Source: an uncultured Shewanella sp.
Lineage (GTDB): Bacteria > Pseudomonadota > Gammaproteobacteria > Enterobacterales > Shewanellaceae
Length of the DNA: 61,443 nt
Direction: 5' to 3'
Assembly: GCF_947491715.1 (NCBI RefSeq)
Contig: NZ_CANLKR010000030.1
Span: 1-61,443 of the forward strand
The notes beneath the pieces are model-generated. The model made no database searches and was not told the origin of the DNA. It saw only the letters and a list, made by a program, of their open reading frames with translations. The position numbers and the translations under genes are program-made. Of the stretch, positions 1 through 8,335 are shown one piece after another (the stretch's first letter is position 1; each line of letters begins with the position of its first letter).

Positions 1-80
1 AGCCCTCAACTCAATGCCTTGCCTAAACGCGTTTTAATTCCAGCTGAATCCTGCATCTTCAAGTGGTTTGGGTATAAATC
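1..80. repeat. Probable dispersed intergenic repeat at window edge
   Basis: Non-coding edge sequence with a 10-bp palindrome, AAACGCGTTT, at 25-34 and a tail CTTCAAGTGGTTTGGGTATA at 57-76. It resembles intergenic repeats I recall from Shewanella and Vibrio chromosomes. No second copy exists in this window, so the call rests on recollection and the element is cut by the window edge. Confidence 0.3.
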
Positions 81-90
81 AAATCTCAGG

Positions 91-537
91 CTAATACAAC
101 ATATCCAGATGAGGAATACCATCTTCTAAATAAACCTCAGATACAGGTTTGAAACCAAGCTGCTGATAAAAATCTTGCAAATAAGCTTGCGCCCCCAATT
201 GAATACTGTGATCAGGCCAATAAGTTAACGCCACTTTCATTGCTTGCTTCATTAATTGAGCCGCCTTGCCGCCGCCACGAGCCTCTTGTTTCACCAATAC
301 TCTGCCAATAGAACAATCTGGGTAACTTACACCAGGCGCTAAAATACGGGCATAACAAATCAGCTTTCCTTCATCATCCATTCCCATTAAATGACGCGAA
401 CCGGGTAATCTATCTTTATCATCCAGCTCTTGATAAGGACAATTCTGCTCCACCACAAACACATCCACTCTCAACTGCATTAATTCATATAATTCATCAA
501 GCATTAACTGTGAAAATGTCACATCTTTCCAATTCAC
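91..537 (-). CDS. elaA: ElaA-family GNAT N-acetyltransferase
   Basis: A 148-aa GNAT-fold protein matching the ElaA family, a stand-alone acetyl-CoA-dependent acyltransferase of unknown physiological substrate in the cytosol. The N-terminal stretch (LRVDVFVVEQNCPYQELDD) is characteristic of ElaA. The acetyl-CoA pyrophosphate-binding loop is the Q/RxxGxG-type segment within VKQEARGGGKAAQLM (about residues 83-97). The start is GTG, with AGGGGA eight bases upstream as Shine-Dalgarno. It is transcribed in the same direction as the efflux pair to its right, with an 88-bp gap, so cotranscription is possible but not shown. Length is normal for the family (about 150 aa). Family assignment is confident; substrate is unknown. 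Confidence 0.85.
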   Translation of the reverse strand: MNWKDVTFSQLMLDELYELMQLRVDVFVVEQNCPYQELDDKDRLPGSRHLMGMDDEGKLICYARILAPGVSYPDCSIGRVLVKQEARGGGKAAQLMKQAMKVALTYWPDHSIQLGAQAYLQDFYQQLGFKPVSEVYLEDGIPHLDMLY

Positions 538-625
538 GATTCAATTCCCCTGATAATAAACATCACAAGCACTTTATCACATACACCAGGAAAAACTGAA
601 TAACGCTTCACTCATAAATAGCCTA

Positions 626-2218
626 TTAAGGTGACTCCATTGGCTTTCTAATGCCTAATACAATCACCGCTGCCAATGCCAAAATACCACTAACAATCAA
701 AAAGACATCATTATATGCCTGAATATTGGCTTGCTGCTGCATCGTTTGCAGTAATATTTTACTCGCCTGATCATTCGCCGTCACCGCATTTGACCCTGCC
801 ATTTGCAGAGTTTGTGCCGTTTGTTGTAAATATTGACTCGCTTGTACACTCACCGCTGGGATCGTTTCCCTCATGATTGATAAATGCATGCGAGTTAAGG
901 TATCAATAAAAGTCGCCACTAATGCGATACCAAATGCCCCCCCTAAATTCCGAAGTACATTCAACAATGTCGAGGCTGATGCATTTTCTTCTTCTTTTAA
1001 ATAATCAGTGGCTAACGTTCCTAGCGGAACAATGACAAAAGGTAAGCCCATGGCTCTAACGACCATGGAAAGGATCATTTGATCGCCAGCAAAATCCAAC
1101 GTCATATGACTGTTCAAATAATAACTCATACCAAACATTAAAAACCCAAAACTGACTAAATAACGACTATCGACTTTTTTCATTATTTTAGGCAGTAAAG
1201 GTAACAAAAGTAACTGTGGAAACCCCATCCACATTAATACTTCTCCGATGTCCATTGCACTGTAATTTTGTACTTGAGACAAATACAGAGGCACCATATA
1301 AATTCCAGCGAACAGCCCCCAACCTAAAAAGAAATAGGCCAAAGTCGACAATACAAAATCTCGTTTAGCAAACAAGCGTAAATTCACTAATGGGTTAGCT
1401 TTTTTCAATTGGATATAGACAAAAAGAATAATATTAATCACCGCTATGATCGCCAAATTACGGATCAAATCCGAATCGAACCAGCCTTTACGGTTGCCGT
1501 CTTCCAGCACCACCTCTAAAGAACCTAGGCCCAATGCCATCGTGAACACTCCACTGAAATCGCCTTTTTTAAATTCTGACCACATGCCTGCACGCTTTGG
1601 TAAGCCATAGCTCAACATTGCAATGACAATGATCCCAGGGGGCACATTAATGTAAAATAAATAAGACCAACTAAACTGCTCTGTTAGCCAGCCGCCGAAG
1701 GTAGGGCCAATCGACGGAGCAAAAGTCGCCGTCAGCCCAAAAAGTGCCATGCCGATGGATCGTTTTTCAATCGGTAATTTTTCAAGAATAAGGCTAAAAG
1801 CCATCGGGATCAGCGCTCCCCCAAAAAAACCTTGCATAGCACGAAAAGTTATCATGGACTCTAAATTCCATGATAGTGAACATAATAGAGAGGCTATAAT
1901 AAATAATACGGTATTAATAATGGCATATCGGCGTACATCACAGACTTTACTTAACCACCCTGACAATGGAATGGCTATCATTTCCGCCACTAAGTATGAA
2001 GTTGAAATCCAAGAACCTTCCTCAACCGTCGCCCCAAGGCCTCCTTGAATTTCTTTCAATGATGAATTGGTAATTTGGATATCGAGAATCGCCATAAAGG
2101 CGCCTATCAACCCCCCAAAAATAGCAATCCATGCGCGTTTACTGCCTTGAGAATAATCCACTTTATTAAAGGCTTTTACGCCTAAAACACTTGGCTCCTC
2201 TAATAATACTTGCGTCAT
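626..2218 (-). CDS. DHA2-family drug:H+ antiporter, EmrB-like (MFS)
   Basis: A 530-aa, 14-helix major facilitator of the DHA2 type, which exports hydrophobic drugs using the proton gradient and normally works with a periplasmic adaptor. Visible signatures are the first-helix LDIQITNSS segment, the motif following it (WISTSYLVAEMIAIPLSGWL), and the antiporter motif C region GPTFGGWLTEQFSWSYLFY near residues 170-188. The ATG overlaps the stop of the upstream HlyD-type adaptor by one base (TAATG), so the two are translationally coupled. A LysR regulator is divergently encoded upstream of the adaptor. Close relatives are EmrB, VceB and FarB; the substrate cannot be read from the sequence. Confidence 0.9.
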   Translation of the reverse strand: MTQVLLEEPSVLGVKAFNKVDYSQGSKRAWIAIFGGLIGAFMAILDIQITNSSLKEIQGGLGATVEEGSWISTSYLVAEMIAIPLSGWLSKVCDVRRYAIINTVLFIIASLLCSLSWNLESMITFRAMQGFFGGALIPMAFSLILEKLPIEKRSIGMALFGLTATFAPSIGPTFGGWLTEQFSWSYLFYINVPPGIIVIAMLSYGLPKRAGMWSEFKKGDFSGVFTMALGLGSLEVVLEDGNRKGWFDSDLIRNLAIIAVINIILFVYIQLKKANPLVNLRLFAKRDFVLSTLAYFFLGWGLFAGIYMVPLYLSQVQNYSAMDIGEVLMWMGFPQLLLLPLLPKIMKKVDSRYLVSFGFLMFGMSYYLNSHMTLDFAGDQMILSMVVRAMGLPFVIVPLGTLATDYLKEEENASASTLLNVLRNLGGAFGIALVATFIDTLTRMHLSIMRETIPAVSVQASQYLQQTAQTLQMAGSNAVTANDQASKILLQTMQQQANIQAYNDVFLIVSGILALAAVIVLGIRKPMESP

Positions 2219-3342
2219 TATCTCATTACCTTAGCAATAACAGAATGACGGTTACCAGGTTTTGAAGTATCCACACTCACGACCGCACTTAATCCCGGCA
2301 CTATCCTAGCAGCCTCATTATTAAAATCCTTACTATCAATATTCAAGCGAACTTTAACCGGAATACGCTGTACTATTTTGGTAAAATTTCCAGTGGCATT
2401 TTCAGCGGGTAGTAAACTAAATTTGGCTCCGGAAGCCGGTGACAAGCTGTCGATAATACCAATAAAGGTTTTGTCGGGAAACGCATCGAGATTAACTTGT
2501 ACCGGCTGTCCAGGCATCATTTGTTGGATTTGGGTTTCTTTAAAGTTCGCCGTGATCCATACGGCCCCATCCGGAACCAAACTATACAGGGATTGACCGG
2601 GCTGCACATATTGCCCAGACAAGGCTCCTCGCTTACCGATTATTCCTGAAAACGGTGCTCTTATTTGCGTATCATTCAGTTGGATTTGCGATAACTCTAA
2701 TACGGCTTTTGCTTGCTTTGCTTTAGCACTCGTTTCTATTTCTTGCGCTTGATATACCGCTAATTCGCCCTGCTTCGCTTCAACATTGGCTTTTGCTTCA
2801 TTTAACCTCGCTAGGGCAGAATCAAAACTCGCTTGCATTTGATCAACTGTATCTTGTGAACTGTAATTTTTTATTTTAAGTTGAGTTTCACGCCTCAATT
2901 GTTGTTTAGCTCGCAATTTATCTGCAGTTGCCGCCGCCATCCCAGCCTGCGCCTGTGCTATCAATTTTTGCTGCAATTCAATTTTTGCCGTCAACGTCAC
3001 TAACTCTGCCGTAACCGATCCCAAAGCGGCTTCATCTTGAGCCACTTTGGCTGCATATTGATTGTCTTCCAATGTTGCTAACAGTTGGCCTTTTTCAACA
3101 TGTTGATTATCAGTCACAAAAATTTGAGTGATGTAGCCAGGTACTTGAACACTAATATTAGAGATGTCAGCCTCCACATAAGCATTATTGGTCGATTCGA
3201 CAAAGCGTATTTGCATCCACCAATAATATCCCGCACTCGAAAGGGTTAAAATAAACAAAGCAACAATAATATAAACTCGAGGAAGCCTCTGTGCTTGATG
3301 CGTTTGCGGATCAGAATGAGCATGAGAAATGTGAGACGACAT
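2218..3342 (-). CDS. HlyD-family membrane fusion protein, EmrA-like
   Basis: A 374-aa periplasmic adaptor (membrane fusion protein). There is one N-terminal membrane anchor (about residues 22-42), then split lipoyl-like halves (VQVPGYITQIFVTDNQHVEKGQ on one side and TQIRAPFSGIIGKRGALSG on the other) flanking an Ala/Gln/Lys-rich alpha-helical hairpin at about residues 85-215. A beta-barrel region follows (ITANFKETQIQQMMPGQPV). It would bridge the inner-membrane EmrB-like pump to an outer-membrane TolC-type channel, which is not encoded here. It is the first gene of the two-gene operon and its stop overlaps the next ATG. A palindromic site in the upstream divergent region suggests control by the LysR regulator. 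Confidence 0.9.
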   Translation of the reverse strand: MSSHISHAHSDPQTHQAQRLPRVYIIVALFILTLSSAGYYWWMQIRFVESTNNAYVEADISNISVQVPGYITQIFVTDNQHVEKGQLLATLEDNQYAAKVAQDEAALGSVTAELVTLTAKIELQQKLIAQAQAGMAAATADKLRAKQQLRRETQLKIKNYSSQDTVDQMQASFDSALARLNEAKANVEAKQGELAVYQAQEIETSAKAKQAKAVLELSQIQLNDTQIRAPFSGIIGKRGALSGQYVQPGQSLYSLVPDGAVWITANFKETQIQQMMPGQPVQVNLDAFPDKTFIGIIDSLSPASGAKFSLLPAENATGNFTKIVQRIPVKVRLNIDSKDFNNEAARIVPGLSAVVSVDTSKPGNRHSVIAKVMR

Positions 3343-3381
3343 AGTAAACTCCTTGAAATAATGGCTTCATTTTACTACTGT

Positions 3382-3399
3382 TCTAATAAGTTTATTAGA
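3382..3399. promoter_or_regulatory. Perfect palindrome in emrA-like/lysR divergent region, probable LysR operator
   Basis: TCTAATAA, a 2-bp centre, then TTATTAGA: perfect 8-bp arms. It lies between the divergent EmrA-like and LysR start codons (94-bp intergenic space), where a LysR-type autoregulatory and activating site is expected. The operator role is inferred from position and symmetry. Confidence 0.5.
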
Positions 3400-3436
3400 T
3401 AGCTAAAAATCACCCCACTGTTTCTTAGGTGTAACA

Positions 3437-4378
3437 ATGATAGATCTCAATCGCATTCAAATGTTTGTTCAAGTTGTTGAACAAGGCAGTTTTACTAAAG
3501 CAGCTAAAGCGTTAGGCTTAACCAAAGCCACGGTAAGTCGAAAAATTGCAGAGCTAGAGTCTGATGTGGGCGCACAGCTATTATATCGCACCACTAGAGC
3601 ATTAAAATTAACGGAAACAGGCGCTAATTATTTCCATAAGGTGCAACGCATATTACTGGATTTAAATGATGCTGAGAATATCCTCACAGCAAATCAAGAA
3701 GTCATTAAAGGCAATTTAAACATTGCCTGCCCCATTGAACTGGGACAATTATTTTTAGCGCCGATTTTGGCCAAATTTCTCTCTCATTATCCGGAAATGA
3801 CGATTAACACTGAACTCACCAACCGACAAATTGATGCGGTGAATGAAGAAGTGGATATAGTGTTTCAAATCACTGAAAATAAAGATCCTAACCTCACCAG
3901 CTATGCGCTCTTTAACACCAGCAAACGACTCATGGCCAGCCCTGACTACCTCGCAAAACATGGCACACCTAAAACACTCAGCGATTTAGAACAACATCAA
4001 GCCATTCAATTACAATCACCGCATACTGTCGGTCAATGGCGTTTATTCAACGGTAAGCAATGGACAAATGTAACCCCTAAAGCTCAGCTCACTGTTAATA
4101 ATATAACGCTCGCAAGAGAGGCGGCGATAGAAGGGCTCGGGATCGCCAGCTTAGTGGATAAAATTGCTCAGCAAGCTCTTAACAAAAAGTTATTAATCCC
4201 CGTCTTAGATGATTTCCCCATGAGTCAAGCCCAAATCATTCTAAGCCATCCTCAAGGTGCCTATTTACCCAAGAAATACCGCATTTTTATTGAGTGCTTG
4301 TACCAAGAGTTTTATCATCGATGGGAAGATGAATTATTAGAAGTGCCCGATTACATCCATTTATCCAATCAGACATAA
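3437..4378 (+). CDS. LysR-family transcriptional regulator
   Basis: A 313-aa LysR-type regulator. The winged helix-turn-helix is at about residues 4-62 (helix-turn-helix GSFTKAAKALGLTKATVSRK), followed by a two-lobed effector domain resembling the periplasmic-binding fold. The pattern IDLNRIQMFVQVVEQGSFT is typical of the AaeR/DmlR-like group. The start ATG is preceded by AGGTG. It is divergent from the EmrAB-like efflux operon, so the natural inference is that it senses a substrate of that pump and controls the operon through the palindrome between them. The inducer is unknown. Length is normal for the family. Confidence 0.9.
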   Translation: MIDLNRIQMFVQVVEQGSFTKAAKALGLTKATVSRKIAELESDVGAQLLYRTTRALKLTETGANYFHKVQRILLDLNDAENILTANQEVIKGNLNIACPIELGQLFLAPILAKFLSHYPEMTINTELTNRQIDAVNEEVDIVFQITENKDPNLTSYALFNTSKRLMASPDYLAKHGTPKTLSDLEQHQAIQLQSPHTVGQWRLFNGKQWTNVTPKAQLTVNNITLAREAAIEGLGIASLVDKIAQQALNKKLLIPVLDDFPMSQAQIILSHPQGAYLPKKYRIFIECLYQEFYHRWEDELLEVPDYIHLSNQT

Positions 4379-4478
4379 AAATAAGCGTAGCGTCGCTCAA
4401 AAACTTTCCCATTCGCTGCACAAAGCAGGCTAAAACTGCTAACATTGCCACAATTTTGCATTAATGAGATTGCATCGA

Positions 4479-5210
4479 ATGGGCAGAGCTTACCAAAACC
4501 GAAAAGAATCCATGGCCAAGACAGCGGGTCAAAAAACACGACTTTATTCACGCTATGGCAAAGAAATTTATGTTTGCGCTAAAAATGGCGGTACCGATCC
4601 CGATGGCAATCTTGCGTTGCGTCGCCTCATTGATAAAGCAAAAAAAGATCAAGTCCCCACCCATGTCATAGAACGCGGCATTGAAAAAGCCATTGGTGGT
4701 GGCGGGGAAGATTATGATACCGCGCGCTACGAAGGGTTTGGCCCCGGCGGCTGCATGGTTATCGTCGATTGCCTCACCGACAATATGAAGCGCACATTTA
4801 CAGAAGTGCGCCAAGCCTTTGTGAAAAACGATGCCAAACTTGGCGGTCCAGGCACAGTGGGCCACATGTTTGATCATCAAGCCGTGTTTGTATTTAAAAG
4901 TGAAGGTGAAGATGAAGATGCTGTTCTTGAAACACTCATGATGGACGATGTGGATGTCAGTGACATAGAAGTCGACAATGGCATGATCAATGTGTTTACG
5001 CCCCACACCGAATTTTTTAAAGCCAAAACAGCCCTGACAAACGACACACCGGATCGGCATTTTGAAGTGGAAGAAATCACTTTCGTACCACAAAATCACA
5101 CCCAAGTCAGTGGCGAAGATGTCGCCCAGTTTGAGAAGTTTCTCGCGGCATTAGAAGATTGTGACGATGTGCAAAATGTCTATCACAATGCGGAAATAGC
5201 AGACAGCTAA
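4479..5210 (+). CDS. YebC/PmpR (TACO1) family protein, YeeN-like paralogue
   Basis: A 243-aa YebC-family protein. The chosen start is the internal ATG giving MGRAYQNRKESMAKTAG, which matches the usual N-terminus of this subgroup and has GAG about 10 bases upstream; a longer frame opens at 4464. Family features are RRLIDKAKKDQVPTHVIERG, the GGGGEDYDTARYEGFGPGGC segment, and the acidic C-terminus ending DDVQNVYHNAEIAD. YebC-family members were annotated as DNA-binding regulators; work on the TACO1/YebC group points to a role in relieving ribosome stalling. This sequence is closer to the YeeN-like branch than to canonical ruvC-linked YebC. It is monocistronic, closed by a strong terminator. Confidence 0.88.
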   Translation: MGRAYQNRKESMAKTAGQKTRLYSRYGKEIYVCAKNGGTDPDGNLALRRLIDKAKKDQVPTHVIERGIEKAIGGGGEDYDTARYEGFGPGGCMVIVDCLTDNMKRTFTEVRQAFVKNDAKLGGPGTVGHMFDHQAVFVFKSEGEDEDAVLETLMMDDVDVSDIEVDNGMINVFTPHTEFFKAKTALTNDTPDRHFEVEEITFVPQNHTQVSGEDVAQFEKFLAALEDCDDVQNVYHNAEIADS

Positions 5211-5241
5211 TTGTCGGATTGCCATAATAACCGACTCATGA

Positions 5242-5278
5242 AAAAGGCGCTCTAAGCCAGTAACTCTGAGCGCCTTTT
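5242..5278 (+). terminator. Rho-independent terminator after yebC-like gene
   Basis: Inverted repeat AAAAGGCGCTC (5242-5252) and GAGCGCCTTTT (5268-5278), GC-rich stem followed by a T run, 31 bp after the stop codon. Symmetric A/T tails allow it to work from both sides. Confidence 0.85.
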
Positions 5279-5283
5279 GGCTA

Positions 5284-5523
5284 TTAATAAATGCCCATTA
5301 CTATCAACTTTAAATTGATATGATTCAAATCGAAATAACTTTTTTCATATTCATTATCAACGTGATAGCTTACATCGACTTTTAATTGCTTACACTGCCC
5401 TCCTGTTGTAAGCCTATTATCGATAGATATTGAGAAATCTGTTCCTTGTTCATTATATGCATCGCTATCATTAAAAATAATTTTATGGCTTTGCTCACCG
5501 ATAAATATGACCTTAATCGTAAG
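5284..5523 (-). pseudogene. Possible 3' remnant of a degraded gene (no start codon)
   Basis: On the minus strand a frame opens at CTT (5523) right after an in-frame TGA and runs 79 codons to TAA at 5284-5286 with no ATG, GTG or TTG near its head. The translation has a protein-like, hydrophilic composition (for example FIGEQSHKIIFNDSDAYNEQ and KVDVSYHVDNEYEKSYFDLN), unlike the Phe/Lys/Asn noise of nearby AT-rich DNA. I do not recognise the family. The best reading is the surviving C-terminal part of a decayed gene; chance is a real alternative. Confidence 0.3.
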
Positions 5524-5902
5524 TCATTCCATATTAGATAACACGAATTTAAAGAGGGGGAGATCACTACATGGAGGAGCCATCACTGACGATTCAGTGA
5601 GCCACAGGAGTATAGTCGAGACACAAACAAGTTAAAAAGCATCGCGCGTAAAACAGCGATTAATTCACATTCAGTATTTTTACTTTTGGGATCAACCACT
5701 CTATCCCATTGCGATAAAATAAATATGACTTTTCACTACAAAAAAGGGCAATTAATCCTTATGGGTTAATCACAAAATAGCAATCACCATCTTTAAGCCA
5801 TTATATTAGCACAATTATATTTACAAAAACGCATATAAGCTGCTATCCCTTATCTTACTACTAGTTCAGTAGTCAATCATCAACTAATGTGAAGAGTAAA
5901 TT
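5524..5902. other. Gene-free stretch upstream of the cold-shock gene
   Basis: No convincing open frame. It holds a small hairpin (CACTGA at 5584-5589 with TCAGTG at 5594-5599) and AT-rich sequence leading to the cold-shock gene. CspA-family mRNAs often have long structured 5' leaders, so part of this may be transcribed leader; that is family knowledge, not visible here. Confidence 0.4.
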
Positions 5903-6109
5903 ATGAGTAAAGGCACAGTAAAGTGGTTCAATGCAGATAAAGGTTTTGGATTCATCACCCCAGAAGATGGCACAAAGGACCTTTTTGTTCACCATTCAGA
6001 GATCAGAAACGGTGGTGGTTATGCAACTTTAAATGACGGTCAAGCTGTTGAGTTTGAAGTGGGTCAAGGGCAAAAAGGCCCCTGTGCAAATAATGTCGTC
6101 GCCATCTAG
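5903..6109 (+). CDS. CspA-family cold-shock protein
   Basis: A 68-aa single cold-shock domain protein, a five-stranded beta-barrel that binds single-stranded nucleic acid and acts as an RNA chaperone in the cytosol. RNP1 (KGFGFI, residues 13-18) and RNP2 (LFVHHS, about residues 28-33) are intact, and the start MSKGTVKWFN is canonical. Length matches CspA/CspE-type proteins rather than longer CspD. It is monocistronic, with a hairpin terminator just downstream. Cold induction is plausible but cannot be concluded from the gene alone, since some paralogues are constitutive. Confidence 0.95.
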   Translation: MSKGTVKWFNADKGFGFITPEDGTKDLFVHHSEIRNGGGYATLNDGQAVEFEVGQGQKGPCANNVVAI

Positions 6110-6130
6110 TAAAATAAGATGATACAACTT

Positions 6131-6167
6131 ACGCCACCATTGTATTAAATAAGATCGTGGCGTTTAT
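6131..6167 (+). terminator. Probable terminator of the cold-shock gene
   Basis: ACGCCAC (6131-6137) pairs with GTGGCGT (6157-6163), followed by TTATT. The loop is long (19 nt) and the T tract short, so it is a moderate-strength candidate. It sits between two convergent genes. Confidence 0.5.
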
Positions 6168-6188
6168 TGATTCAAAAATCACTTCACA

Positions 6189-7418
6189 TTAAGAACAGCA
6201 ATCCCGGCGCCACCAATTTTTGGGTAATTTGGCAAACAATACCTTTAACATTAACGCCGCTAAAATGATTCCTGAGCTGTAAACGACCCAATTAGGCAAT
6301 AAACTATAATGCTCACCAATTTGTGGCTCAACGATAAAACCAAACCGTGCCACTAATTCATCCACTAGCAGACCAAATGCCAAAGCAACGCCAAGCACAC
6401 CACCTAAATACCCCATTAGTGCTCGCCTACCAAGCTCTTTGCTTACCACGCCTAAGGTTGCAATATTGGTTGCAGGTCCCGCCAGCATAAATACCAGCAC
6501 TGCCCCTGGAGAGACTCCCGCCAGTAACAAGCCTGCCGCAATCGGCGTCGATGCGGTTGCACATATATACATAGGAACGGAAATAATAACCATAACTAAC
6601 ATCGCCAATAATCCGTTGCCCCATTTAACAAGAAAGTCACTGGGCACATAAGTTTGTACAACGGCTGCGAACAGTAATCCAATGAGTAACCAAATCGTCG
6701 TGTCACGCACTAAATCCGTTGCTGCATAATGTAAGCCTTTCACAATGCGGGTTAATATTGAGTCTTGCTGTATTGTGGCCGAAGCTTCATCTTTTTGGCT
6801 ACAGCACGTATCGCTCTCACTTTCATCACTCAAGCATGTCTCCATCACTGTAGGCCCATCACTGGCACAACAGCTCTTTTTGACCGTTTCAGTTTGCTGA
6901 CTGGAACAACAGCTCACCTCTTTTTTCGGCTGAGGTTTTTCCTTCACTTGCACTTGCGGACTGCAACATGACGTCATTTTCGCTGTATTTTTTTGCTCGT
7001 CGGCACCGTTAGGCTTCGAGACGTCTTCATCGCGCCCAACCAGCATTCCCGCCACGATCGCACTCGTAATGGCGGCAATGGGCCTAATAATCGCCATAAA
7101 AGGGCCAAGAAGCACATAAGAAACCGTCACAGAATCCACTCCGGTTTCAGGAGTGGAGACTAAAAAAGAGGTTGTCGCCGCTTTTGACGCACCAGAGCGT
7201 CTAAGCCCTACCGCAGCAGGAATGACACCACAAGAACATAAAGGCAAGGGGGCGCCTAACACGGCGGCTTTTATCGTCGCTTTGAATCCATGACCCCCTA
7301 ACTGCTTTTGCATCCAAGTCATAGGAACAAACATTTTTAGCATACCCGCCAATACTAAACCTAATAACAGCCAAGGCGCGGACTCTAAAAATAAATCGAT
7401 AAAATTTGCAAATAACAT
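6189..7418 (-). CDS. SO_0444-family Cu/Zn efflux permease (DUF318/YraQ superfamily)
   Basis: A 409-aa inner-membrane permease of the YraQ/ArsP superfamily matching the SO_0444 Cu/Zn efflux type. Two hydrophobic halves each carry the superfamily's small-residue/Pro signatures (GAPLPLCSCGVIPAAVGLRR near residues 55-75; FMLAGPATNIATLGVV near residues 310-325). They are joined by a central hydrophilic segment (about residues 130-225) unusually rich in vicinal cysteines (TSCCSP, VSCCSS, KSCCAS, DTCCSQ), plausible soft-metal ligands, and the C-terminus ends RRDCCS. It lies 70 bp downstream of the ZntR-like gene on the same strand, giving a sensor-pump pair for zinc, copper or cadmium. The metal range is inferred from family and context. 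Confidence 0.88.
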   Translation of the reverse strand: MLFANFIDLFLESAPWLLLGLVLAGMLKMFVPMTWMQKQLGGHGFKATIKAAVLGAPLPLCSCGVIPAAVGLRRSGASKAATTSFLVSTPETGVDSVTVSYVLLGPFMAIIRPIAAITSAIVAGMLVGRDEDVSKPNGADEQKNTAKMTSCCSPQVQVKEKPQPKKEVSCCSSQQTETVKKSCCASDGPTVMETCLSDESESDTCCSQKDEASATIQQDSILTRIVKGLHYAATDLVRDTTIWLLIGLLFAAVVQTYVPSDFLVKWGNGLLAMLVMVIISVPMYICATASTPIAAGLLLAGVSPGAVLVFMLAGPATNIATLGVVSKELGRRALMGYLGGVLGVALAFGLLVDELVARFGFIVEPQIGEHYSLLPNWVVYSSGIILAALMLKVLFAKLPKNWWRRDCCS

Positions 7419-7488
7419 TCTTTTGGTTCACCTAAGATCAAATTACTACGGGAGTCACAATGGTACATCTTCTTCTCTATGAGAATGG

Positions 7489-7968
7489 TTATTTATGCGT
7501 ATTACAATGTTTCGTATATTGCTTCGCATCATGATGATGCTCAACATTTTCGCATTGTATCTTTGTACTACTCGATTCTAATGCTTCGAGAATAGAGCAA
7601 TGTTCAGCACTTTCTGGTCCGCCGCAACAGGCGTCTGATAATCGCTGCAAAGATAGCTGAAAATGCAATAACTCATTAATTTTATTGTTTACATTTTCCA
7701 ATTTGTCATCGACTAAGGCTTTAACATCAACACAAGCCCAATTAGATTTATCCAGCTCAATGGACAATAAATCAATGATTTCAGATAAACTAAAACCAAC
7801 CGCTTTTGCCCGCAAGATAAACCGTAAACGCTCTGCATCAGGTTCTGTATACATTCGATAACCCGCTTCACTGCGAAATGAAGGCGACAGTAAACCATGC
7901 TTTTCATAAAAACGTAACGTATCCGTTTTCACTTCACACAATTTAGCAAGCTCACCAATTCGGTACAT
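7489..7968 (-). CDS. zntR: MerR-family zinc-responsive regulator, ZntR-like
   Basis: A 159-aa MerR-type activator. The start was moved inward to the ATG giving MYRIGELAKLCEVKTDTLRF, the canonical MerR winged-helix N-terminus, with AGG seven bases upstream. The dimerisation helix (about residues 82-112) and metal-binding loop follow. Compared with E. coli ZntR, Cys79, Cys114, Cys115 and Cys124 are present, but the position of His119 is Glu and a His sits next to Cys124 at 123. The C-terminus is an extra His/Cys-rich tail (about residues 139-159, including EHHHD and KHC). MerR proteins twist over-long promoter spacers to activate efflux genes; the likely target is the adjacent SO_0444-type permease. 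Confidence 0.88.
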   Translation of the reverse strand: MYRIGELAKLCEVKTDTLRFYEKHGLLSPSFRSEAGYRMYTEPDAERLRFILRAKAVGFSLSEIIDLLSIELDKSNWACVDVKALVDDKLENVNNKINELLHFQLSLQRLSDACCGGPESAEHCSILEALESSSTKIQCENVEHHHDAKQYTKHCNTHK

Positions 7969-8335
7969 ATGAAACCTATCCTTCACCCCAAATGATAACC
8001 TCATTATACTCAAGCGACTGCAAGATGCGAATCGATACCGTATTTAACGTCAACGGTCTCTAACTGCCGTTGTTCTGATTTACGTATTGTGAATACGCAT
8101 ATAAAAAACAGTTATTATGGTCATTTTACGATAAAATACGCGCGCTTTTATCGATTGGTACCACGCTGAGTGATCCCCAAACTAACTTAAGTAGAATGGG
8201 GTAGAGTATTGAAACATGCAGCTCATCATTATTAAGCGGTTAATATTGATTTGAGGGACTTTTGGAAAACAAGATATTCTTTAAATGCTTTTTTTCCTAA
8301 AGCTCCTTAAAAATAACCACTGGACCTCTAGCCAA
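7969..8335. promoter_or_regulatory. zntR-purH divergent region with three inverted repeats
   Basis: No gene is seen. Three inverted repeats occur: CAACGG/CCGTTG (8051-8056 and 8067-8072, 10-bp spacer), CGTATT/AATACG (8083-8088 and 8092-8097), and CGATAAAA/TTTTATCG (8129-8136 and 8146-8153). The last overlaps a TAAAAT -10-like hexamer (8132-8137) followed by a GC-rich ACGCGCGC discriminator, typical of a stringently controlled biosynthetic promoter and so a candidate purH promoter. I could not match a clear PurR operator. Confidence 0.45.

Noticed and set aside
4548..5105. 185-codon minus-strand frame antisense to the YebC-family gene
   Set aside because: Shadow of a well-conserved gene; no ribosome-binding site and His/Phe/Ile-rich noise.
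5382..5567. 61-codon minus-strand frame
   Set aside because: Overlaps the better-looking start-less frame at 5284-5523 and has less protein-like composition.
5582..5596. 15-bp sequence ATCACTGACGATTCA shared with 52333-52347
   Set aside because: In a window of 61 kb a few 15-bp matches are expected by chance; the flanks do not align.
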